Shown piece by piece: positions 15,278 to 23,717 of a stretch of 64,000 nt of DNA; position 1 is the first letter of the stretch, and the number at the start of each line of letters is the position of its first letter. The notes beneath the pieces are model-generated. The model saw nothing but the letters and a program-made list of their open reading frames with translations, was not told where the DNA came from and made no database searches. A program made the translations under genes and the position numbers. Where the stretch lies: assembly GCA_035948855.1 (NCBI GenBank), contig DASZIT010000022.1, positions 1 to 64,000 of the forward strand. Direction: 5' to 3'. This DNA is from DASZIT01 sp035948855 (lineage in GTDB: Bacteria > Actinomycetota > Acidimicrobiia > Acidimicrobiales > RAAP-2).

Positions 15278-15466
15278 GCCACCGCGGTCGCCGCCGCCCT
15301 GCGCCGGCGTGGCGTAGGCGAGCCACAGGCGACCTTGGCCGCCGAGGCCGGCATGACGGTGCTGCGGGTGGCCATCCAGGGGTGGGCCTACGGAGACGAC
15401 GGGCGGGATCTCGCCGCCATCATCCGTGACTCCGTCGCCGAGCTCCGGGCGGTGGCCACCGACTGA
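15278..15466 (+). pseudogene. C-terminal remnant of a TetR-family regulator
   Basis: Directly after an in-frame TAG at 15275 the frame reads ATAVAAALRRRGVGEPQATL, then AEAGMTVLRVAIQGW and RDSVAELRAVATD before TGA. This is the helix 8-9 region and tail of a TetR regulator. The DNA-binding half is gone; the upstream sequence is the DUF1059-like gene. It looks like a decayed gene left by a deletion. Confidence 0.7.
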
Positions 15467-15511
15467 GCCATTTCCGCAGGCAACCGTTGGCTTCCGCCGC
15501 CAGGGGACGGA

Positions 15512-15538
15512 TGTCACATTCGATGGGTGGCCGGTGTC
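15512..15538 (+). promoter_or_regulatory. ECF41-type promoter
   Basis: TGTCACA (15512-15518), exactly 16 nt, then TGTC (15535-15538). The signature I recall for ECF41 sigma factors is TGTCACA-N16-CGTC, so only one base differs. It lies 35 bp before the decarboxylase-like gene that is co-transcribed with an ECF41 sigma gene, implying autoregulation. Confidence 0.6.
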
Positions 15539-15572
15539 TTTATGTCACGAACAAGTGACCCGAGGAGGCATC

Positions 15573-16151
15573 ATGGCCAACAGGACGAGGATCCCCCAAG
15601 CAGAGTTGACCGGCATCTACGGCGCGCTGGTCAAGCGAATGGCCCGCAAAATGTTCGGCGAGGTGCCCGAGCCGGTCGGGGTGGCATGGCACAACCGGAA
15701 AGTGCTGAACTTCAGCTTCGGCGTCGGCCGCAAGGTACAGAAGTGGGGCCAATGTGACGAGAGCCTGAAGTCATTCGCCCACATGGCGGTGGCGAGCCTG
15801 GTCGGCTGCAGCTTCTGCCTGGACCTCGGCTACTTCCAGGCCCACAACGATGGACTCGACCTGAGCAAGGCGCGTGAGGTACCGCGGTGGCGGCAATCGG
15901 ATGCCTTCACCCCACTGGAGCGGGAAGTCATGGACTACGCCGAAGCAATGACACAGACCGCGCCGACCGTCACCGACGAACAATCGGCGTCTCTGCTCGA
16001 CGCGCTCGGCCCGGCCGCGCTGGTAGAACTCACCGCCTTCATCGCACTGGCCAACTTCATGACCCGCTCCAATGTCGCGATGGGCATCGAGTCGCAAGAA
16101 TTCTCGGCCGCCTGCGGCCTCAAGCCGCTCGCCTTATCCTCGACAGCATGA
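15573..16151 (+). CDS. Carboxymuconolactone decarboxylase-family (AhpD-like) protein
   Basis: 192 residues, all-helical AhpD/CMD fold. The redox motif CSFC is in SLVGCSFCLDLGYFQAHNDG, with the downstream histidine typical of AhpD-like enzymes. The C-terminal helix is LTAFIALANFMTRSNVAMGI. ATG 15573 follows AGGAGG. Its stop overlaps the start of the sigma gene by ATGA, so the two are translationally coupled. CMD proteins are the classical partners of ECF41 sigma factors. It is probably a peroxidase or disulfide-type enzyme rather than a true decarboxylase. Confidence 0.88.
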   Translation: MANRTRIPQAELTGIYGALVKRMARKMFGEVPEPVGVAWHNRKVLNFSFGVGRKVQKWGQCDESLKSFAHMAVASLVGCSFCLDLGYFQAHNDGLDLSKAREVPRWRQSDAFTPLEREVMDYAEAMTQTAPTVTDEQSASLLDALGPAALVELTAFIALANFMTRSNVAMGIESQEFSAACGLKPLALSSTA

Positions 16152-17011
16152 CCGACGACCCGTTCGTCGCCCACCGGGGGCTGCTCTTCACCGTCGCCTA
16201 CGAAATGCTCGGCTCGGCAGCCGACGCCGAGGACGTCGTCCAGGAGACCTGGCTTCGGTGGGCCAATGTGGACCAGTCCGAGGTGCGTGACCCGCGGGCG
16301 TACCTGGTCCGGATAGTCACCCGGCAGGCACTGAACCGGCTCCGAACGGTGTCCCGTCGGCGGGAGGACTACGTCGGGGAATGGCTGCCCGAGCCGTTGC
16401 TTACCAGTCCGGACGTGGCCGAGGACGCCGAGCTCGCCGTGAACGTCTCGATCGCCATGCTCATGGTGCTCGAGACGCTTGGTCCCGCCGAGCGGGCGGT
16501 GTTCGTTCTGCACGAAGTATTCGAGACGCCTTACGACGAGATCGCCGAGGTGCTGGGCAAGGCTCCGGCTGCGGTCCGACAGATCGGGCACCGTGCCCGG
16601 GAGCACGTCGCGGCCCGGCGGCCGCGGATGCAGGTGGGCCGAGCCCAGCAGGAGGCCACCCTCGAGAAGTTCATGGCCGCGGTTACCTCCGGCGACGTAA
16701 AGGGACTGGTGGAGGTACTCGCCCCGGACGTGGTGTTGATCGCCGATGGCGGCGGCCAGGTCCCGGCAGCCAGGAAGCCGCTCACCGGGGCTGCGACGGT
16801 GGTGGCGTTCCTTGGCCGCGTGGCCGATCTCTCGGAATTGGTGGCGACCACCGCCTGGCTCAACGGGATGCCTGGTGCCCGGTTCGAAGTCGGTGGAGAG
16901 GTCACTGCGGTGAGTCTGGTTATTGACGACGGCCGGATCACTCGGATCTACGCCATCCGCAACCCGCACAAGCTAGGAGGGCTGGAACAGGTGGCAGAAC
17001 TGCGGCGATGA
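16148..17011 (+). CDS. ECF41-family RNA polymerase sigma factor (SigJ-like)
   Basis: 287 residues. Sigma region 2 (about 8-72) has GSAADAEDVVQETWLRW; region 4 (about 100-155) has LGPAERAVFVLHEVFETPYDEIAEVL. A SnoaL/NTF2-like C-terminal domain follows. The ECF41 hallmarks are present: WLPEP (79-83) in the linker, DGGGQ (200-204) and NPHKL (272-276). In this family the C-terminal domain replaces a separate anti-sigma factor and both activates and restrains activity. It is coupled to the upstream CMD gene. Confidence 0.93.
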   Translation: MTDDPFVAHRGLLFTVAYEMLGSAADAEDVVQETWLRWANVDQSEVRDPRAYLVRIVTRQALNRLRTVSRRREDYVGEWLPEPLLTSPDVAEDAELAVNVSIAMLMVLETLGPAERAVFVLHEVFETPYDEIAEVLGKAPAAVRQIGHRAREHVAARRPRMQVGRAQQEATLEKFMAAVTSGDVKGLVEVLAPDVVLIADGGGQVPAARKPLTGAATVVAFLGRVADLSELVATTAWLNGMPGARFEVGGEVTAVSLVIDDGRITRIYAIRNPHKLGGLEQVAELRR

Positions 17012-17133
17012 CGAAGGGAGGGGTGCGGTACTGGCGACATACGTGTAGACGGTCGGCCCATCAATAAATCACCGCCGTCCAAGATTGGCCGGGTGTGGTC
17101 GGATGAAATCCGAAGCATCACCTCCAGGCAGTG

Positions 17134-17634
17134 CTACTCGTTGATCGCAGATGCGTCGATCCTCGCCACGATCCGGTCCGCGTCGCGGCCAAGCCGTCGC
17201 AATTGCTCGGGCGACAGCACGTCGACCACCAAGGACCGCACAAGTGACACGTGGCCGGGCGCTGCCTCCGCGAGGGTCTGAAACCCTGCTTCGGTGAGGA
17301 TCGCATTGGTGAACCGCCCATCCGTCGGATCGGGCTCGCGCCGCACTAACCGTCGGCTCTCGAGGCGGGTGACCACCCGCGACAACCGGGAAAGGGAGGC
17401 GTTGGTGACTTCGGCCAGCGAGCTCATCCGCATCGTTCGGTTGGGGCTCCCCGAGAGCATGGCCAGGACCTGATACTCAACCATCCCGAGCTTTGAGTCC
17501 CGCTGCAGTTGTTGGTCGATGGACCACGGCAACCAGGTCATCAGTCGCACCACCGACAGCCAGGAGTCCAGTTGCTCGGCGGTTAGCCACCTCACGTCTG
17601 GCTCGTCGGCGCCTTTAGAAGCAGGTCGAGTCAC
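17134..17634 (-). CDS. MarR-family transcriptional regulator
   Basis: 166 residues. The winged helix runs LGMVEYQVLAMLSGSPNRTMRMSSLA, with recognition helix NASLSRLSRVVTRLESRRLV and wing RREPDPTDGRFTNAILTEAG. GTG 17634 has a TATCCT -10 at 7 nt. The divergent SDR gene and two matching 16-bp dyads in the 280-bp intergenic region indicate that it represses itself and the SDR. The ligand is unknown, possibly a phenolic or oxidant. Confidence 0.9.
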   Translation of the reverse strand: MTRPASKGADEPDVRWLTAEQLDSWLSVVRLMTWLPWSIDQQLQRDSKLGMVEYQVLAMLSGSPNRTMRMSSLAEVTNASLSRLSRVVTRLESRRLVRREPDPTDGRFTNAILTEAGFQTLAEAAPGHVSLVRSLVVDVLSPEQLRRLGRDADRIVARIDASAINE

Positions 17635-17641
17635 TCTCCCC

Positions 17642-17647
17642 AGGATA
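17642..17647 (-). promoter_or_regulatory. -10 box of the MarR gene
   Basis: Reverse-strand TATCCT ends 7 nt before GTG 17634. MarR operator 1 starts 8 bp further upstream. Confidence 0.5.
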
Positions 17648-17654
17648 GCCTCTC

Positions 17655-17670
17655 ACTTACAACGGAAAGT
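17655..17670. promoter_or_regulatory. MarR operator 1
   Basis: ACTTACAACGGAAAGT is a dyad (ACTT/AAGT, 8-nt spacer). It shares 11 of 16 positions with the second copy at 17765, including the outer arms and CGG. Confidence 0.6.
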
Positions 17671-17764
17671 AACGCGTGGACTTTTGTCCTTCCGCTTCGC
17701 CCGGAATCTGAGCGGTTCGGGCATAGACATACAGTGGTCGGGGCGCCACGACCAAGTTCTCATC

Positions 17765-17780
17765 ACTTGACACGGCAAGT
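17765..17780. promoter_or_regulatory. MarR operator 2
   Basis: ACTTGACACGGCAAGT is a dyad with arms ACTTG/CAAGT. A further palindrome with arms AATCA/TGATT lies at 17804-17815. Both are between the MarR gene and the SDR gene it probably controls. Confidence 0.6.
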
Positions 17781-17913
17781 CATCGGCCTTAAAATCCGGG
17801 GTAAATCAAGTGATTCCTGGGGTGTAGGGGGGTCGAGATATCGGGGTGAGGACCACCCACCTTGATTCGTACCGTTCCAACCGACTAATTGACAAGACAG
17901 GAGGCAGCGAGAA

Positions 17914-18795
17914 ATGAAAGTGGCACTCACGGGAGCGACGGGTTTCGTCGGCTCTCACATCCTGGTAGAGCTGCTCGCCAACGGGCACGAAGTGACCGCT
18001 CTCGTTCGCGGCGACGCCGAGGCCCAAACCGTCGCGGCCAAGGGCGCGACCCCAAGCGTCGTCGACCTCTACGATCGACTCGCCGTCGTCAAGACCCTCA
18101 ATGACACGGACGGCGCCATCCATACGGCCAGCCCGGGGGACGCCACCAGCGCAGACCTGGACTCCGCGATGGTCGACGCGGCGATAGAGGCGTTCGATGG
18201 CAACGGTAAGCCCTATCTCCACATCAGCGGCCTCTGGGTCTACGGGGCCAACTCCTCCATAACCGAGGACTCGCCGTACGATGCCCCTGCGATGGTGTCG
18301 TGGAGGGAGCCGATTGCCCGCCGATTGCTGGATGCCAAGGGGATGCGCGGGGTGGTAATCGTGTCCGCAGTCGCCTACGGCGACGGCGGAGGAGGAATCC
18401 CCGGATTGCTCCTCGGGTCGCCTCGCGATCCCGACGGCAATTTGATCATGCTTGGCACCGGACGCCAGCGCTGGGCGACCGTCCACGTCGCAGACCTGGC
18501 GGATTTCTTCCGGCGGGTGTTGGAAAGCGACTCCGCCCAGGGCTACTACGTCGTCGGGAACGAGCTCAGTCCGACCGTCGCCGATCTCACCGAAGCCGCG
18601 GCCGTCGCTGCCGGCGCGCCCGGAGCCGTCTCTGGCTCAGATGAAGAAGCTCGCGCCCGCCTCGGCGACTACTTCGCCGAGGTGCTGCTGCTCGACCAAG
18701 GCACGACGGCAGACAGGGCACGTTCCGAACTCGGTTGGGTTCCCGCCCGTCCGGGGCTGGTGGATGAGTTCCGCCACGGCAGTTACCGCCGCTGA
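17914..18795 (+). CDS. Extended SDR / NAD(P)-dependent epimerase-dehydratase family protein
   Basis: 293 residues. The Rossmann motif GATGFVGSH is at 7-15, followed by VTALVRGD. The catalytic serine region ISGLWVYG supplies Ser/Tyr, but the usual YxxxK is not clear, suggesting an atypical SDR. A conserved WATVHVADLADFF segment follows. ATG 17914 has AGGAGG at 9 nt. It is divergent from the MarR gene and likely induced when that repressor is released. It may act on reactive carbonyls or aromatics; this is inference. Confidence 0.82.
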   Translation: MKVALTGATGFVGSHILVELLANGHEVTALVRGDAEAQTVAAKGATPSVVDLYDRLAVVKTLNDTDGAIHTASPGDATSADLDSAMVDAAIEAFDGNGKPYLHISGLWVYGANSSITEDSPYDAPAMVSWREPIARRLLDAKGMRGVVIVSAVAYGDGGGGIPGLLLGSPRDPDGNLIMLGTGRQRWATVHVADLADFFRRVLESDSAQGYYVVGNELSPTVADLTEAAAVAAGAPGAVSGSDEEARARLGDYFAEVLLLDQGTTADRARSELGWVPARPGLVDEFRHGSYRR

Positions 18796-18837
18796 ACATG
18801 GACCGCCTCCTCGGGTTTTCGCGTCGCGGAGGTTGGA

Positions 18838-20652
18838 TTGTCGACCGCTAGTCCAAGGTTGGGTGACTACCTGCCGATCGCCGAGCACGGCCTCATCGGG
18901 GATCTATCGAGCGTCGCGCTGATCGGGACGAACGGGACCATCGATTGGTTCTGCTGCCCGGCTTTCGATTCGCCGAGCATCTTCGGTTCGCTGCTGGACG
19001 CCAGTCACGGTGGTTTCTTTGCCATCGAGGCTGCGGTCCCCGCTCGGACAAGACAGTTCTACCTTCCCGACACCAACGTACTCATCACCCGGTTCTTTGC
19101 AGAAGACGGAGTTGGGGAGATTCAGGATTTCATGCCCGTTCGGGACCCCTCGAAGGGTGACAGGCAGCGACTGATCCGCCGCGTGCAGTGCATAAGGGGG
19201 ACGATGCAGTTCCGCATGCGGGCAGCCCCCCGGTTCAATTACGGAGCTCAGCGCCACGTCGTCTCGGTGGTTCGAGATGGGGTGCTCTTCACCTCGCCCG
19301 AGTTGTCGCTCTATCTCGGTTCCACCGAGCCCTTGACGGTTGACGAACGCGACGCGATCGCCGAGTTCGTATTGAAGGAAAGTGAGGTCGCCGTCTTCTC
19401 CTTGGATGATGTCGGCTCCGCGACCGAGTTCAGGGTCTGTCAAAAGGAGGAGACGCTCGACGAACTGATGGCGACGGTGCACTTCTGGTGGGACTGGCTC
19501 TCCACCTCGCGCTACCGGGGGCGGTGGCGAGAGGTCGTACACCGGTGCGCACTGACCCTCAAGCTGTTGACGTACGCCCCCACGGGCGCGATCATCGCCG
19601 CACCCACGACCAGCCTGCCGGAACAGCTCGGCGGAGAACGGAATTGGGACTATCGCTACGTTTGGATTCGGGACGCGGCGTTCTGCGTCTACGCGCTGTT
19701 ACGGCTTGGATTCCACGACGAAGCGACCGCATTCATGAACTTCCTGACCCGCTGCGCTACCCCCGACGCGACCCCAACTGGGCCCCTCCAGGTCATGTAT
19801 GGCATCGACGGCCGAACGGACCTAGCCGAGCGGGAACTGCCAGATCTCGAAGGCTACCGGGGGTCGACCCCGGTGAGGGTCGGGAACGGCGCGGCTCGTC
19901 AGCTCCAACTCGACATCTATGGCGAGCTCATGGACTCGGTCTACCTCTACGACAAATGGGCGCAACCGCTGTCCTCAGACGAATGGGAGGCTGTCCGGAC
20001 GAGAACGAATTGGGTGTGCGACAACTGGGAGCAACCCGACGAGGGGATCTGGGAGACCCGCGGCGGCCGCCAGAGGTTCCTGTATTCCCGCCTGATGTGC
20101 TGGGTGGCGATCGAACGGGCCATTCGGATGTCCGTTCACCGCGGCTTGCCCGCCAATCAGGCACATTGGTGCCGGGTGCGAGATGAGATCTACTCCCGCA
20201 TCATGGAAGCGGGCTGGTCAAACGAGCGTCAAGCATTTGTTCAGCATGAAGGCAGCACCGTCCTCGATGCCGCGGTCCTGATGATGCCGCTCGCCAAGTT
20301 CATTTCCCCCACCGATCCGAAGTGGCTGTCTACCTTGGACGAGCTCAGCAAGACGTTGGTTTCGGACTCTTTGGTGTACCGCTACGACCCGGAGGCAAGT
20401 CCGGATGGGCTCCGCGGTCAGGAGGGAACCTTCACCGTGTGTTCGTTCTGGTACGTCGAGGCGTTGACCCAAGCCGGACGGCTTGATGAGGCCCGCATCG
20501 CCTTTGAGAAAATGCTCACCTATGCCAATCACGTCGGATTGTACGCAGAACAGATCGGCCAGACCGGAGAACAACAGGGGAATTTCCCGCAGGCCCTCAC
20601 TCACCTGGCGTTGATCAACGCGGCGTACAACCTCGACCGGGCGTTGGGCTGA
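18838..20652 (+). CDS. Glycoside hydrolase family 15 protein (glucoamylase/trehalase-like)
   Basis: 604 residues. The N-terminal beta-sandwich starts at LGDYLPIAEHGLIGDLSSVAL and contains DWFCCPAFDSPSIFGSLLD. The (alpha/alpha)6 barrel shows ERNWDYRYVWIRDAAF, the acid region EQPDEGIWETRGG and, near the end, EGTFTVCSFWYVEAL with the second catalytic glutamate. This subgroup includes mycobacterial trehalase as well as glucoamylases. It is cytoplasmic, with no signal peptide. TTG 18838 is used, with GGAGG 5 nt upstream; no ATG or GTG fits. Confidence 0.88.
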   Translation: MSTASPRLGDYLPIAEHGLIGDLSSVALIGTNGTIDWFCCPAFDSPSIFGSLLDASHGGFFAIEAAVPARTRQFYLPDTNVLITRFFAEDGVGEIQDFMPVRDPSKGDRQRLIRRVQCIRGTMQFRMRAAPRFNYGAQRHVVSVVRDGVLFTSPELSLYLGSTEPLTVDERDAIAEFVLKESEVAVFSLDDVGSATEFRVCQKEETLDELMATVHFWWDWLSTSRYRGRWREVVHRCALTLKLLTYAPTGAIIAAPTTSLPEQLGGERNWDYRYVWIRDAAFCVYALLRLGFHDEATAFMNFLTRCATPDATPTGPLQVMYGIDGRTDLAERELPDLEGYRGSTPVRVGNGAARQLQLDIYGELMDSVYLYDKWAQPLSSDEWEAVRTRTNWVCDNWEQPDEGIWETRGGRQRFLYSRLMCWVAIERAIRMSVHRGLPANQAHWCRVRDEIYSRIMEAGWSNERQAFVQHEGSTVLDAAVLMMPLAKFISPTDPKWLSTLDELSKTLVSDSLVYRYDPEASPDGLRGQEGTFTVCSFWYVEALTQAGRLDEARIAFEKMLTYANHVGLYAEQIGQTGEQQGNFPQALTHLALINAAYNLDRALG

Positions 20653-20665
20653 GCCCGGGGCCAGA

Positions 20666-21142
20666 TCACCGACTTCCGTCTCCATACGACCGAGCATCAC
20701 CGCCCGGGTTAGGCGGCCAGCCGATCGCATCGAAGACCGCGATCGGGTCAAGATAGTCGCGCCACCGGGTCACCTTTCGGTCGACGATCGTGAGCACCGA
20801 GATGTACCGGTTGGCGTAAGCGGCTCCGTTGGCGACCACGTAGCCCTCGGACGCGTACTCAAGCACCACCGTGCCGGAGACTCGGTCGTGATGGACAGCC
20901 AGGTCGAAGCAGCGGTGGAGCACGAAGGTGTCGCCATAGGGTCGGTACAGCTCCGCCACAGCTGAGCGACCCACGACGCACCGCGGGTAGCCGGGGACCG
21001 TGATGATGTACTCGAAGACCACACCGTCGGCCAGGAGATCGAAGAAGTGGTCCCCGTCAGCGAGCCCGCCAAGGCCCTCCTCGATGATGCGGAAGAATGG
21101 GTCGAGCGCGCCGAAGTCGTCCAGGTCGTTGACGGTCGTCAC
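20666..21142 (-). CDS. SnoaL/NTF2-like protein
   Basis: 158 residues of the NTF2-like cone fold: FRIIEEGLGGLADGDHFFDLLADG, then VVGRSAVAELYRPYG, HHDRVSGTVVLEYASEG, and RYISVLTIVDRKVTRWRDYLDP. GTG 21142 overlaps the stop of the upstream NmrA-type gene (GTGA) and has GGAG upstream, so translation is coupled. The longer start at 21163 is less likely. Small polyketide-cyclase or isomerase-like activity is typical of the fold; the function here is unknown. Confidence 0.75.
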   Translation of the reverse strand: MTTVNDLDDFGALDPFFRIIEEGLGGLADGDHFFDLLADGVVFEYIITVPGYPRCVVGRSAVAELYRPYGDTFVLHRCFDLAVHHDRVSGTVVLEYASEGYVVANGAAYANRYISVLTIVDRKVTRWRDYLDPIAVFDAIGWPPNPGGDARSYGDGSR

Positions 21143-22005
21143 GTTGCTCCATCTCCGGTCCACGCCGCCACCGTGCGCCGGGCGAAGTCGCCGAAATTCC
21201 GAGGCGGTTCGCCGGTTACTTTCTCGACGTCGCCGTTGGGTCTTGAGCCCCGACCGGACGCGACGGTCTCGGTGAGGGTCCGGAGCACCTCGCCATAGTC
21301 GGCGGGGACCCCCGACGCGATCACCGCGGCCAGCCAGGGGACGCGGTCGATGTCAACGTGTCGGACCGGTCGGCCGGTCACACTGCCGATGATGTCGGCG
21401 GCCTGACTTACGGTCAGGATGTCCGGACCCGTCGGGGCGTACTCGGCGCCGGCATGACCTTCCGGGTCGGCGAGGGTCGCCGCCACCACCGCCGCAATGT
21501 CCTCGGCGTCCACGAAGGCTTCCCCGCCCGTCCCGGTCGGCACGACGATGGCCCCGTCGACCGGCATCAAGAACGTCTCGCTGAAGTTCTGCATGAACCA
21601 GGCAGGCCGCACGATCGAGTGCGTCAGCGCGGAGCGACCGATGAGGTCCAATTCGACCGCCCTGTGCGCGACCTCGGCAGGAGCGAACTCGACGCCGTAG
21701 GCGCTGAGGTAGGTGACGTGTCGCACTCCCGCGCCTTCGGCGAGATCGAGGAACGTCGACACCTCCGCTACGAAACGGGTGCGCAGTACCGGTGCGACCA
21801 GGTAGACGCGATCCACCCCCTCGACACCCTTCCGGTATGTCTCCGGATCGTCCCAGTCAAACCGCACGTCGGACCCATGGCGGGCGCCGGTGCGGACCGG
21901 AATACCGAGGCCGGTCAACCTGGTGGCGACGCGTGCCCCGGTCTTTCCCGTGCCGCCGAGCACAAGGGTCCTATTGCTTGCCATTGTTTTGCTTGCCTCG
22001 GTCAT
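21139..22005 (-). CDS. NmrA-like NAD(P)-binding protein
   Basis: 288 residues. The Rossmann motif is LVLGGTGKTGARVATRL; later segments RVYLVAPV, VTYLSAYGVEF, TIVRPAWFMQNF-like HSIVRPAWFMQN and FVDAEDIAAV are typical of NmrA/QorB-type proteins, which sense or use NAD(P). The start is ATG 22005, with ATG 21984 also possible. It is divergent from the AraC gene and coupled to the SnoaL-like gene, so a redox-responsive module controlled by that AraC protein is likely. Confidence 0.85.
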   Translation of the reverse strand: MTEASKTMASNRTLVLGGTGKTGARVATRLTGLGIPVRTGARHGSDVRFDWDDPETYRKGVEGVDRVYLVAPVLRTRFVAEVSTFLDLAEGAGVRHVTYLSAYGVEFAPAEVAHRAVELDLIGRSALTHSIVRPAWFMQNFSETFLMPVDGAIVVPTGTGGEAFVDAEDIAAVVAATLADPEGHAGAEYAPTGPDILTVSQAADIIGSVTGRPVRHVDIDRVPWLAAVIASGVPADYGEVLRTLTETVASGRGSRPNGDVEKVTGEPPRNFGDFARRTVAAWTGDGAT

Positions 22006-22068
22006 CCGACCATCGTCCCTCGCTGGAATGAGCGTTTCAATGCGTATGTCGCTCTAATCACTATGCGA

Positions 22069-22074
22069 TACTCT
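22069..22074 (+). promoter_or_regulatory. -10 box of the cupin-AraC gene
   Basis: TACTCT ends 6 nt before GTG 22081. It supports that start rather than ATG 22063. Confidence 0.45.
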
Positions 22075-22080
22075 CAACGA

Positions 22081-22983
22081 GTGGACGTGCTCCAAGAACA
22101 CCTCACCCGCGCACGAGCGTCCGGCGGCGTCTTCGCTCGATCAGTCGCACGACCCCCGTGGGGGCTCTGGCTGCCTGGCACCATCCAACTCGCCGTTCAC
22201 GCCGTGGTTCGCGGTCACGCCTGGGTGTGGCTCGACGACCCACGAGCGGCATGCAAGCTCCATCCCGGCGACGTCGCCCTCGTTCGGGGTGGTCTCGACC
22301 ACCACGTCGCCCACTCCCCGACCGCCGTCTGCCTGACCGGAGACGATTTCCGGGCTCAGCACTCGGGCGATGAGCACGCCGGTGATCCTGAAGCGACCGT
22401 GTTCCTCTGCGGCGCCTATCGGTTCGCCGGCGACGTGGGCAGCCAACTGGTCGAGGCGCTCCCTCCCGTGCTCCATCTGCCACATGCCGACGACGACCCG
22501 CTTCACGACGCCATCGGCCTGCTCTCCCGCGAACTGGCGACCCCGGCACCGGGCCAGCAGACGGTGCTCGACCGGCTCCTCGACATCATCTTGGTCCACG
22601 CCCTACGTGCCTCGTTCCACCAGAGCCCCCACGCGCCGCGTTGGTATCAAGCTTCGACTGATCCGCGCCTGGATCCAGCACTGCGAGCCATCCACACCAA
22701 CGCGGCATACCCATGGACCGTTCCCGAATTTGCTGCCCTCAGCGGTCTCTCCCGGGCGGCCTTCGCCCGAGCCTTCCGGCAGGCTCTGGGACAAGCGCCG
22801 ATGCAGTACCTCACCGAGTGGCGGATGACCCTCGCCCGAGACTACCTACGCTCCGGCGAACTCAGCCTCGCCCACATAGCCAGCCGCACCGGCTATACCT
22901 CCCCCTACGCCTTCGCCGCCGCATTCCGACGCCATCATGGTCAGCCGCCCGGCCGTTGGCGACAAGACCACGACGATCCTTAG
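22081..22983 (+). CDS. AraC-family regulator with cupin effector domain
   Basis: 300 residues. The N-terminal half is a cupin-like AraC ligand domain (WLPGTIQLAVHAVVRGHAWV, HPGDVALVRGG). The C-terminal half has paired helix-turn-helix motifs: WTVPEFAALSGLSRAAFARAF with QAPMQYLTEWRMTLA, then SLAHIASRTGYTSPYAFAAAF with QPPGRWR. The frame is open to 21358, but that region lies inside the NmrA gene. It probably controls the divergent NmrA/SnoaL pair. Confidence 0.88.
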   Translation: MDVLQEHLTRARASGGVFARSVARPPWGLWLPGTIQLAVHAVVRGHAWVWLDDPRAACKLHPGDVALVRGGLDHHVAHSPTAVCLTGDDFRAQHSGDEHAGDPEATVFLCGAYRFAGDVGSQLVEALPPVLHLPHADDDPLHDAIGLLSRELATPAPGQQTVLDRLLDIILVHALRASFHQSPHAPRWYQASTDPRLDPALRAIHTNAAYPWTVPEFAALSGLSRAAFARAFRQALGQAPMQYLTEWRMTLARDYLRSGELSLAHIASRTGYTSPYAFAAAFRRHHGQPPGRWRQDHDDP

Positions 22984-23041
22984 AACGTTCGCCAACCCTG
23001 TTACCGGGATCGACGGTCGCGCCAGATACGACCGACTGGGA

Positions 23042-23677
23042 TCAGAACCCGAGCGGCTCATTCACCAAGATTGCGGTAATTCGGCCGGGGGCGATGGCCT
23101 GGTTGATCACGAGGACGTTATTCACTCCGCTATGAATGCCGTAGGCCAGCCGGGCCCGCCGATCCTCAAGAGGAAGGCAATACTCGTAGACCCGTCGCAG
23201 ACCTGTGTTGAGATCGGGAACGATTTTCTGCGCACCGACGACGAGTACCACGTGACCCGCTCCGGATGCAATCGGACCGAGCTGGCTCCCAGTCGCGGAC
23301 GCGACAATGAGTGAACCCTCCTCTGTCAGGGCGTGAACACTCCCTACGACCCAGTCGGGCGAAGCGGACAGTTGCCGCATCTCACGACCCTGCATTTCGC
23401 GGTCCATCTGGTACAGACGGGGTCGAAGCGGCTGATACTGTCTGGATCGCTCGATGTCCTCGGCGACGCCAATGATTTCGAGCGTGCGTGAGGTGTTGTT
23501 GTAGACCTCGGCTCCCACCGGGAGGGTGGAACGCACAACCTTTCTCGCCTCCTCGGCGGAGTCGACCACCGTGCAAGTGATTCCGTTGCGTTCGAGGGCG
23601 CTAGCTACAACCCCGATTTGCGCTCTTGGGGCCACTCGAGAGAACTCCGCCTCTGCCTCCTTGCTGGGACCCTCCAT
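23042..23677 (-). CDS. LUD-domain protein (LutC/YkgG-like)
   Basis: 211 residues of the LUD family: ALERNGITCTVVDSAEEARKVV, PVGAEVYNNTSRTLEIIGVAEDI, EEGSLIVASATGSQLG and GAGHVVLVVGAQKIVPDLN. In lactate-utilisation operons LutC acts with iron-sulphur proteins LutA and LutB, but neither is present here. The start is ATG 23677, with GGAGAT at 6 nt; the in-frame extension to 23821 overlaps the upstream gene. It probably shares an operon with the thioredoxin-reductase-like gene, which ends 40 bp upstream. Confidence 0.8.
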   Translation of the reverse strand: MEGPSKEAEAEFSRVAPRAQIGVVASALERNGITCTVVDSAEEARKVVRSTLPVGAEVYNNTSRTLEIIGVAEDIERSRQYQPLRPRLYQMDREMQGREMRQLSASPDWVVGSVHALTEEGSLIVASATGSQLGPIASGAGHVVLVVGAQKIVPDLNTGLRRVYEYCLPLEDRRARLAYGIHSGVNNVLVINQAIAPGRITAILVNEPLGF

Positions 23678-23717
23678 CGTGGGATCTCCGGGTAGGCCCG
23701 TGGCTGGAGTACCCACG

